Below, one piece after another: positions 1-5,745 of a DNA stretch of 25,475 nt; position 1 is the stretch's first letter; the number at the start of each line of letters is the position of its first letter. The notes beneath the pieces were generated by a model, which had not been told where the DNA came from, did no database searches, and was given only the letters and a program-made list of their open reading frames with translations. The DNA lies in NCBI RefSeq assembly GCF_938045625.1, contig NZ_CALIAV010000088.1, forward strand, positions 1 to 25,475, in the 5' to 3' direction. This DNA comes from an uncultured Campylobacter sp. (lineage in GTDB: Bacteria > Campylobacterota > Campylobacteria > Campylobacterales > Campylobacteraceae). Both the position numbers and the translations under genes were made by a program.

Positions 1-57
1 AGCTTAAAATTAAGTTGCGATAATACCTAATTAGTTTTAAATTTATGATTATTGAGA

Positions 58-63
58 TAAAAT
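58..63 (+). promoter_or_regulatory. Possible -10 box for the ABC transporter operon
   Basis: TAAAAT lies about 30 bases before the first permease start, in AT-rich DNA, and is followed by a weak purine-rich stretch (AAAG at 87-90) before the ATG at 94. No convincing -35 is visible, which is usual for Campylobacter sigma-70 promoters. The window begins only 93 bases upstream, so an upstream gene and readthrough cannot be excluded. Confidence 0.3.
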
Positions 64-93
64 ACATCCATTTTTCAGATTGGATTAAAGTTT

Positions 94-747
94 ATGGATT
101 TTGAGTTTATTGAGAAATTTTACCCTCTTTTTGTAAAAGCCGGGGTGCTTACGATTGAGATTGCTTTTTTAGGGATCATTTTTTCTATTTTGATAGGTAT
201 TTTTTGTATGACTGTGAAATTTTACAAGCTAAAATTTCTCTCAAAGATTGTTGATTGCTACGTTGAGCTCTCAAGAAACACACCACTTCTCATCCAGCTA
301 TTTTTTTTATACTACGGCTTGCCAAAGCTTGGAATTTCGATGAGTGGTTTTACCTGTGCGGTCGCTGGACTTAGCTTTCTTGGTGGCAGCTATATGAGCG
401 AGAGCTTTAGACTTGGCTTTGAAGCGGTTAGAAAGTCGCAGATAGAAGCAGGGCTAAGCATCGCGCTTAGCAAAAACCAGCTTCTAAGATATGTCATATT
501 GCCACAAGCCTTTAGCGTGGCGCTTCCAAGTATCAGTGCAAACGTCATATTTTTACTAAAAGAGACCAGTATCGTTAGTATAGTAGCGCTTGCTGATCTA
601 GTCTACGTCGCGAAGGATCTTATCGGACTTTACTACAAGACAGACGAGGCGCTTTTTATGCTCGTCGTTAGCTATTTGATTATCATTTTGCCGATATCTT
701 TGGTGTTATTTTGGCTTGAGAAAAGGATGAGAGTTGGACGGAGTTAG
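94..747 (+). CDS. Polar amino acid ABC transporter permease (HisM/GlnP family), first subunit
   Basis: This 217-aa inner-membrane protein has about five hydrophobic segments. It carries the EAA loop of importer permeases, with EAGLSIALS followed by the ILPQA element near residues 130-150, which docks on the ATPase. The length is normal for His/Gln/Cys-type permeases. It is the first gene of a permease-permease-ATPase set, with a CjaA-type cysteine-binding protein further downstream, so the substrate is probably cysteine or another polar amino acid; that is inference from context. The next gene starts inside its last codons. The first few hundred bases look more AT-rich than the second permease. 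Confidence 0.88.
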   Translation: MDFEFIEKFYPLFVKAGVLTIEIAFLGIIFSILIGIFCMTVKFYKLKFLSKIVDCYVELSRNTPLLIQLFFLYYGLPKLGISMSGFTCAVAGLSFLGGSYMSESFRLGFEAVRKSQIEAGLSIALSKNQLLRYVILPQAFSVALPSISANVIFLLKETSIVSIVALADLVYVAKDLIGLYYKTDEALFMLVVSYLIIILPISLVLFWLEKRMRVGRS

Positions 748-1408
748 CATTTTATTCGACCCGCTAGTTTTAAAGCGGCTGATTTTCGAGGGGCTGTGGA
801 TGAGCGTGCAGATTTCAGCCATCTCGATCGCGATCTCCCTTGTTTTAGGCACGTTTTTGGGCGTGGCTATGAGCTCGAAAAACAAATTTATCTTTTTCGT
901 CCTAAAAATTTGCCTCGAAATCGTACGTATAATGCCTCAAATCGTCTGGCTATTTTTATTTTACTACGGCGCGAGCAAGACATTTGGGCTCGATATCTCC
1001 AAATTTAACGCCTCGCTCATCGTCTTTAGCCTGTGGGGCGTGTTTGAGATGATGGATATCGTGCGCGGCGCGATCGTATCGATACCGCGGCATCAGTTTG
1101 AGAGTGCGGCGGCCCTGGCGCTTAGCAAGACTCAAATTTATCTTTACGTCGTGATCCCGCTAGCCACGCGTCGCCTAGTGCCTGCGGGCGTAAATTTGCT
1201 AAGCCGTATCATCAAAACCACCCCGATCGTCGCCCTCATCGGCGTACCCGACTTGCTAAAAGTCGGACAGCAAACGATCGAGGCGGCGAGCCTAACCGCC
1301 AACCCGACCGTGCCGTTTTGGATATACGGCTTTATATTTTTATTATATTTTCTCATCTGCTATCCTATCTCAAAACTATCCAAGATACTTGAAAACAGAT
1401 GGGCATAA
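734..1408 (+). CDS. Polar amino acid ABC transporter permease, second subunit
   Basis: This 224-aa permease is of the same family as the preceding gene and probably forms a heterodimer with it in the inner membrane. Its EAA-like loop reads ESAAALALSKTQ and is followed by a VIPLA element near residues 120-145. The chosen start is a TTG that overlaps the end of the first permease by 14 bases; AAGGA at 723-727 sits 6 bases upstream, which supports it and suggests translational coupling. An in-frame ATG at 800 would cut into the first membrane segment and is less likely. Base composition is more GC-rich than the first permease. Confidence 0.87.
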   Translation: MDGVSILFDPLVLKRLIFEGLWMSVQISAISIAISLVLGTFLGVAMSSKNKFIFFVLKICLEIVRIMPQIVWLFLFYYGASKTFGLDISKFNASLIVFSLWGVFEMMDIVRGAIVSIPRHQFESAAALALSKTQIYLYVVIPLATRRLVPAGVNLLSRIIKTTPIVALIGVPDLLKVGQQTIEAASLTANPTVPFWIYGFIFLLYFLICYPISKLSKILENRWA

Positions 1409-1416
1409 GGAATCAA

Positions 1417-2151
1417 ATGAGCGAAATTTTAAAACTCTCAAATTTAAGCAAATCTTACGGCGACTTGCAGGTGCTAAAAGGCATCGACCTTAGCGTCAAA
1501 AACGGCGAAGTGGTCGTGATCCTGGGGCCGTCAGGATGCGGCAAAAGCACAACTTTGCGCTGCATAAACGGCCTTGAGCCCTTTGATGGCGGGCAGATAG
1601 AAATAGCTGGCGAAAAGATCGACAAAGACTACAAAGACTGGATAAAAATCCGACAAAAAGTGGGCATGGTTTTTCAAAACTACGAGCTGTTTGACCATAT
1701 GAACGTCATTGAAAACATCGTGCTAGGCCCGGTAAAAGCGCAAAAAAGAAACCGCGAAGAGGTCGAAAAAGAGGCCGAAGCGTGGCTGGAAAAAGTTGGC
1801 CTAAAACACAAAAAATACGCCTATCCAAAGGAGCTTAGCGGCGGACAAAAGCAACGTATCGCCATCGTGCGCGCGCTTTGCATGAGGCCAGAGATCATGC
1901 TGTTTGACGAGATAACGGCCTCGCTAGACCCCGAGATCGTGCGCGAGGTGCTAGACGTCGTCATAAACCTCGCAAAAGACGGCATGACGATGCTAATCGT
2001 AACGCACGAGATGGGCTTTGCACGCTCGGTAGCAAATCGTATCGTCTTCATGGATGAGGGCAAAATCGTCGAGGAGAGCGAGCCCGAGGCATTTTTCACG
2101 CATCCAAAAAGCGAACGCGCGAAGAAATTTTTAAATTTGTTTTCGTTTTAG
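1417..2151 (+). CDS. Amino acid ABC transporter ATP-binding protein (GlnQ/HisP type)
   Basis: This 244-aa cytoplasmic ATPase powers the two permeases encoded just upstream. All key motifs are present: Walker A GPSGCGKST at residues 37-45, a Q-loop (FQNYELF), the signature LSGGQKQR, Walker B IMLFDE followed by the D-loop SLDPE, and the switch histidine in VTHEMGF. An upstream ATG at 1399 is in frame, but the ATG at 1417 is preceded by AAGGA at 1407-1411 with 5-base spacing and yields the usual N-terminus, so 1417 was chosen. With this start it lies 8 bases after the permease stop, consistent with one operon. Confidence 0.93.
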   Translation: MSEILKLSNLSKSYGDLQVLKGIDLSVKNGEVVVILGPSGCGKSTTLRCINGLEPFDGGQIEIAGEKIDKDYKDWIKIRQKVGMVFQNYELFDHMNVIENIVLGPVKAQKRNREEVEKEAEAWLEKVGLKHKKYAYPKELSGGQKQRIAIVRALCMRPEIMLFDEITASLDPEIVREVLDVVINLAKDGMTMLIVTHEMGFARSVANRIVFMDEGKIVEESEPEAFFTHPKSERAKKFLNLFSF

Positions 2152-2152
2152 G

Positions 2153-2222
2153 GGCTTAAATTTGACGTTTTTTGGCTAAATTTGAAAGCTTTTTGTCAAA
2201 TTTAGCTGTTAAGCCTTTTCCC
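2153..2222 (+). terminator. Nested stem-loop after the ATPase gene, terminator-like
   Basis: An outer 7-bp stem (GGCTTAA at 2153-2159 with TTAAGCC at 2209-2215) encloses a perfect 11-bp inner stem (GCTAAATTTGA at 2175-2185 with TCAAATTTAGC at 2196-2206, 10-base loop). TTTTCCCTTT follows. The inner stem is an inverted pair of the AAATTTGA word that recurs through the window. It begins directly after the stop codon, so a terminator or mRNA-stabilising role is likely. The U-tract is interrupted by CCC. Confidence 0.55.
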
Positions 2223-2442
2223 TTTCGTTAAATTTAAATAACCTAGATTTAACATCATGCTTTAACTCAAATTTACTCAAAATAACCAGTGCAAATTTGA
2301 TCCGCTAGCCATTTCTTAAATTTAAAATTAAATTTGCAAATTTATATTGAGTAAATTTTTCACTCCATTTTAAATCTAGCGTTACGTTTTTAAACAAAAT
2401 TTGATTATTCTCTGCGCCAGCCATCCAAAAAAGTACAAATTT
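2158..2442. repeat. AAATTT-rich intergenic array 1 (12 copies in 285 bases)
   Basis: AAATTT begins at 2158, 2178, 2198, 2230, 2269, 2293, 2318, 2330, 2338, 2353, 2397 and 2437, with gaps of 8-44 bases. Several copies extend to CAAATTTGA or TCAAATTTAG. No gene was found in this 349-base gap between the ATPase and cjaA. Even allowing for about 70% AT, chance would give roughly half a copy (rough hand estimate). Function is unknown; compare the second array at 8346-8717. Confidence 0.6.
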
Positions 2443-2466
2443 AGTCGCATTTTAGCCAAGCTTTTG

Positions 2467-2495
2467 TATATTTTGCACACTTTATTTTAAAGGAG
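2467..2495 (+). promoter_or_regulatory. Likely cjaA promoter -10 and ribosome binding site
   Basis: TATATT at 2467-2472, preceded by a T-run, has the look of a Campylobacter sigma-70 -10 box. AAAGGAG at 2489-2495 is a strong ribosome binding site 5 bases before the ATG at 2501. This and the hairpin upstream suggest that cjaA can be transcribed separately from the permease-ATPase genes, as is common for abundant binding proteins. Confidence 0.5.
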
Positions 2496-2500
2496 AAAGA

Positions 2501-3337
2501 ATGAGAAAACTTCTGTTTTCATTTTTGGCAACATTCGCCGCCGTCTTTCTAACGGGTCAGGCTAATTTGCAGGCTGCCGAAGCTGACGCTTTGGCTAAAA
2601 TCAAAGAGCGCGGATACGTGCGCGTGGGCGTCTTTAGCGACAAACCGCCGTTTGGCTACGTCGATAAAGAGGGCAAAAACCAAGGCTATGACATATACTT
2701 CGCCAAACGCATCGCAAAGGATCTGCTGGGCGACGAGAGCAAAGTTAAATTCGAACTCGTAGAAGCGGCAGGCCGCGTAGAAGTGCTAGTAGCCGACAAA
2801 GTCGACATCACTTTGGCAAATTTTACGAAAACGCCGGAGCGCGCTAGAGTCGTTGATTTTGCGCTTCCGTATATGAAAGTGTCGCTAGGCGTAGTTAGCC
2901 CGGACGGTGCGGTCATAAAAAGCGTGGACGAGCTAAAAGGCAAAAAACTAATCGTCAATAAAGGCACGACTGCGGACGCGTATTTCACGAAAAATCACCC
3001 TGACATCGGGCTTATAAAATACGACCAAAACACCGAAACCTTCGCCGCTTTGGTAGATAAAAGAGGCGCGGCACTAGCGCACGATAACGCGCTGCTTTTT
3101 GCGTGGGCTAAAGAAAATCCTGGCTTTACCGTCGGTATCGAAGCTCTAGGCGAGGTCGACGTCATCGCGCCTGCGGTCAAAAAGGGCAACAAAGCGCTAC
3201 TTGAGTGGCTAAATAACGAGATTGTAGAGCTTGGCAAGGAAAATTTCTTCCATAAAAACTATGACGCCACGCTAAAACCGATCTACGGCGATAGCGTAAA
3301 TCCGGAATCTCTCGTCATTGAAGGCGGCAAACTATAA
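2501..3337 (+). CDS. cjaA: CjaA-type periplasmic cysteine-binding protein (ABC transporter solute-binding component)
   Basis: This 278-aa secreted solute-binding protein (SBP family 3) closely resembles, from memory, C. jejuni CjaA, a structurally characterised cysteine-binding protein and immunogenic antigen. Shared stretches include the GVFSDKPPFGYVD region (about residues 43-55), GYDI, LANFTKTPERA, LPYMKV, NKGTTADAYF, KYDQNTETFAAL and the final VIEGGK. Residues 1-26 form a signal peptide. It ends with small residues (LQAAEA) that suit signal peptidase I. There is no cysteine anywhere in the protein, so it cannot be a lipoprotein, whereas C. jejuni CjaA has a lipobox. Partners are presumably the upstream permeases and ATPase. 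A strong terminator follows. Confidence 0.9.
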   Translation: MRKLLFSFLATFAAVFLTGQANLQAAEADALAKIKERGYVRVGVFSDKPPFGYVDKEGKNQGYDIYFAKRIAKDLLGDESKVKFELVEAAGRVEVLVADKVDITLANFTKTPERARVVDFALPYMKVSLGVVSPDGAVIKSVDELKGKKLIVNKGTTADAYFTKNHPDIGLIKYDQNTETFAALVDKRGAALAHDNALLFAWAKENPGFTVGIEALGEVDVIAPAVKKGNKALLEWLNNEIVELGKENFFHKNYDATLKPIYGDSVNPESLVIEGGKL

Positions 3338-3341
3338 AACC

Positions 3342-3367
3342 AAAGTCGGAAGAAATTCCGACTTTTT
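3342..3367 (+). terminator. Rho-independent terminator of cjaA
   Basis: A perfect 10-bp stem, AAAGTCGGAA (3342-3351) with TTCCGACTTT (3356-3365), closes a GAAA tetraloop and runs into a T-stretch. It starts 5 bases after the cjaA stop codon. The symmetric A and T runs could also let it act weakly on the opposite strand. Confidence 0.92.
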
Positions 3368-3599
3368 CATTCTATACATTTTAAAATTTAAAGCATTAGG
3401 TAAATTTACCACCCGCACACAACCCACCGTTGCAATATTTTAAATATGACTAAAATTTTACGCTTGCTTCTTATTAAAGCAAATTTGATCCAATTTAAGC
3501 TCACATATCAAAGTTTGTAAATTTTAATCGCTATAGAGTTCAAGGATATTTTTTAATTATTAGAAAGGATAATTTTGTGGATTTTTTGTAAAAATTATA
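3368..3599. other. AT-rich intergenic region between convergent cjaA and groEL
   Basis: No open reading frame with a credible ribosome binding site and no RNA gene was recognised here. AAATTT occurs about five times, less densely than in the two arrays. With the terminators on either side, the whole gap between the cjaA and groEL stop codons is 319 bases. Confidence 0.5.
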
Positions 3600-3645
3600 A
3601 AGAAAGTTTAAAATAAATCCTGCGGAAAGCCTGAGCCTTCCGCAG
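3600..3645 (-). terminator. Terminator of the groESL operon
   Basis: On the minus strand, an 8-bp stem pairs 3638-3645 (TTCCGCAG on the plus strand) with 3620-3627 (CTGCGGAA) and leads into a T-rich stretch (GGATTTATTTTAAAC). It lies 12 bases past the groEL stop codon. Confidence 0.75.
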
Positions 3646-3656
3646 ATAAAGGCGTA

Positions 3657-5291
3657 TTACATCATGCCGCCCATACCGCCCATACCACTCATATCAGGCA
3701 TAGCAGGCATCGGTTTGTCCTCTTTTAGCTCGCTTATAGTAGCTTCCGTGGTTAGAAGCAAGCTCGCCACGCTGACCGCGTTTTGAAGAGCCACGCGCTC
3801 AACCTTGACTGGGTCGATGATGCCGGCTTTAAACATATCCACATACTCACCCGTAGCTGCGTTAAAGCCGTAGTTGTCGTCTTTGCTTACGCTTATGGAG
3901 TTTGCTACTACGCCCGCGTCAAAGCCCGCATTTTCAGCGATCTGGCGGAGAGGAGCGGTTAGCGCGCGTCTTACGATATCAGCGCCTATAGCTTCGTCGC
4001 CGCTTAGTTTTAGATCCACTTTTGCGCTCGCTTTGATAAACGCAGCGCCGCCGCCGATTACTATACCCTCTTCTACGGCCGCTTTAGTCGCACTTAGAGC
4101 GTCGTCTACGCGGTCTTTTTTCTCTTTCATCTCAGTCTCGGTAGCAGCGCCAACCTTGATGACCGCTACGCCGCCGCTTAGCTTAGCTAGGCGCTCTTGC
4201 AGTTTTTCTTTGTCGTAGTCGCTTGTGGTTTCTGCGATTTGAGCTTTTATTTGGATGATTCTAGCGTCAATTGCAGATTTCTCGCCTGCGCCGTTTACGA
4301 TAGTCGTGTTGTCTTTGTCGATGATGACGCTTGAAGCTTGACCCAGGTCACTTAGAGTCGCACTTTCTAGCGTTCTGCCCAGCTCTTCGCTCACTACTTC
4401 GCCGCCTGTTAATATCGCGATATCCTCAAGCATCGCTTTTCTGCGGTCGCCAAAACCAGGAGCCTTAACCGCAGAGATGTTTAGTACGCCACGAAGCTTG
4501 TTTACCACTAGCGTCGCAAGAGCCTCACCCTCGATATCTTCAGCGATGATTAGTAGCGGCTTGCCTGTTTTTTGGATCTGCTCAAGCACAGGTAGCAAAT
4601 CTTTTAAATTTGTAATCTTCTTATCAAATAGCAAGATAAACGGATTGCTTAGCTCGACCTGCATCTTTTCGGCGTTTGTGATGAAGTATGGGCTTAGATA
4701 TCCGCGGTCAAACTGCATACCCTCGACCACGTTTAGCTCGTCGTGGATAGATTTTGCTTCCTCGACGGTGATGACGCCGTCTTTGCCGACTTTTTCCATC
4801 GCGTCTGCGATCAGTCCGCCGATAGCAGAGTCTGAGTTTGCCGAGATAGTCGCTACCTGCGCGATCTCTTTTTTATCGGTTACCTTGCGCGATAAGCTTT
4901 TTAGCTCGGCGATTATAGCTGCGGCCTCTTTATCCATACCGCGTTTTACCTCGACCGGATTTGCGCCTGCTGTGATATTTCTTAAGCCCTCTTTAAAGAT
5001 AGAGTGCGCCAAAACCGTAGCCGTAGTCGTGCCGTCGCCCGCCTCGTCGTTTGTCTTGCTAGCAACCTCTTTTACTAGGCCTGCGCCCATGTTTTCTAGA
5101 GCGTCTTTTAGCTCTACTTCTTTAGCTACGCTTACGCCGTCTTTTGTGATCGCTGGAGCGCCGAAACTCTTTTGCACTAGCACGTTTCTGCCGCGAGGCC
5201 CCATCGTTACTTTTACAGCGTCGTTTAGTTTTCTAACGCCTTCGTATAGTTTGTTCCTAGCCTCGTCTGAAAAAAATATCTCTTTTGCCAT
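3657..5291 (-). CDS. groEL: Chaperonin GroEL (Hsp60)
   Basis: This 544-aa protein is the large subunit of the ATP-driven cytoplasmic folding chamber, assembling as two heptameric rings capped by GroES. The sequence is full length for the family. It shows the N-terminal VTMGPRGRNV segment, the nucleotide-binding GDGTTT loop at residues 85-90, the apical-domain region with KAPGFGDRRKAML, and the flexible GGMGGMM tail that lines the cavity. The start ATG has AAAGGAA just upstream, 21 bases after the groES stop, and both genes share one promoter under CIRCE control. Nothing is unusual. Confidence 0.98.
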   Translation of the reverse strand: MAKEIFFSDEARNKLYEGVRKLNDAVKVTMGPRGRNVLVQKSFGAPAITKDGVSVAKEVELKDALENMGAGLVKEVASKTNDEAGDGTTTATVLAHSIFKEGLRNITAGANPVEVKRGMDKEAAAIIAELKSLSRKVTDKKEIAQVATISANSDSAIGGLIADAMEKVGKDGVITVEEAKSIHDELNVVEGMQFDRGYLSPYFITNAEKMQVELSNPFILLFDKKITNLKDLLPVLEQIQKTGKPLLIIAEDIEGEALATLVVNKLRGVLNISAVKAPGFGDRRKAMLEDIAILTGGEVVSEELGRTLESATLSDLGQASSVIIDKDNTTIVNGAGEKSAIDARIIQIKAQIAETTSDYDKEKLQERLAKLSGGVAVIKVGAATETEMKEKKDRVDDALSATKAAVEEGIVIGGGAAFIKASAKVDLKLSGDEAIGADIVRRALTAPLRQIAENAGFDAGVVANSISVSKDDNYGFNAATGEYVDMFKAGIIDPVKVERVALQNAVSVASLLLTTEATISELKEDKPMPAMPDMSGMGGMGGMM

Positions 5292-5312
5292 TTCTATTCC
5301 TTTAAATTTAGA

Positions 5313-5573
5313 TTATTTTAAAACGCCCAAAACGTCTTCGATTTTTAGAACCAAATACGTCTTGCCGTCAAGCACGACCTCTGTGCCGCCGTATTTTGCA
5401 AAAACTACGCTATCGCCCACGCTCACGCCTTCTACCTCGCTTGATACCGCCAAAACCTTGCCACTTAAAGGTTTTTCTTTTGCATTATCGGGTATAATGA
5501 TGCCAGAAGCGGTCGTTTTGACGTCCTCGAGACGCTCGACTAAGACTCGTTTGCCTAACGGTTGAAAATTCAT
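5313..5573 (-). CDS. groES: Co-chaperonin GroES (Hsp10)
   Basis: This 86-aa co-chaperonin caps the GroEL ring and closes the folding chamber. The sequence begins with FQPLGKRVLVER, has a short mobile loop (KTTASGIIIPDNAKEKP) and ends with the LVLKIEDVLGVL strand region, as expected for the family. It is the first gene of the groES-groEL operon. Upstream on the minus strand are a consensus sigma-70 promoter and a CIRCE inverted repeat, so heat-shock control by the HrcA repressor is expected, as known in Campylobacter and Helicobacter. AAAGGATG at 5579-5586 supplies the ribosome binding site. Confidence 0.97.
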   Translation of the reverse strand: MNFQPLGKRVLVERLEDVKTTASGIIIPDNAKEKPLSGKVLAVSSEVEGVSVGDSVVFAKYGGTEVVLDGKTYLVLKIEDVLGVLK

Positions 5574-5604
5574 GATTCATCCTTTATGGTTTGATTTTAC
5601 TTTT

Positions 5605-5631
5605 TTAGCACTCTTTTGTTTTGAGTGATGA
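5605..5631 (-). promoter_or_regulatory. CIRCE operator (HrcA-binding site) of groESL
   Basis: TTAGCACTC (5605-5613), a 9-base spacer (5614-5622) and GAGTGATGA (5623-5631) match the CIRCE consensus TTAGCACTC-N9-GAGTGCTAA, with one perfect arm and two mismatches in the other. The element begins a few bases downstream of the -10 box and spans the predicted transcription start, the classic repressor position. HrcA itself is not in this window. Confidence 0.93.
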
Positions 5632-5632
5632 A

Positions 5633-5661
5633 ATTATAGTCAAATTTTTAGAATTTGTCAA
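5633..5661 (-). promoter_or_regulatory. Consensus sigma-70 promoter of groESL
   Basis: On the minus strand TTGACA (5656-5661) and TATAAT (5633-5638) are separated by exactly 17 bases, a perfect consensus promoter. A canonical -35 is rare in Campylobacter, where -35 boxes are usually poorly conserved. Output is probably restrained by the adjacent CIRCE. Confidence 0.9.
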
Positions 5662-5710
5662 TAATTTAGCTAAAATTCTTAACAAGTCTTAGTATAGTCG
5701 GCTCAAGTTT

Positions 5711-5739
5711 CATAATAAAATTAAACTAAATCTAAAGGA
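5711..5739 (+). promoter_or_regulatory. Possible promoter and RBS of the AsmA-like gene
   Basis: CATAAT at 5711-5716 is a candidate -10 box. AAAGGA at 5734-5739 is a good ribosome binding site 6 bases before the ATG at 5746. The site is divergent from the groESL promoter, about 50 bases away. Confidence 0.4.
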
Positions 5740-5745
5740 TAGACG

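Noticed and set aside
1399..1416. Upstream ATG as the start of the ABC ATPase
   Set aside because: The ATG at 1417 has AAGGA at ideal spacing and gives the family-typical N-terminus, while the ATG at 1399 lies inside the preceding gene without a good binding site.
4477..5565. Long plus-strand frame of 362 codons opposite groEL-groES
   Set aside because: It is an antisense shadow of two strongly recognised genes, Ser-rich without motifs, and has no promoter or ribosome binding site.
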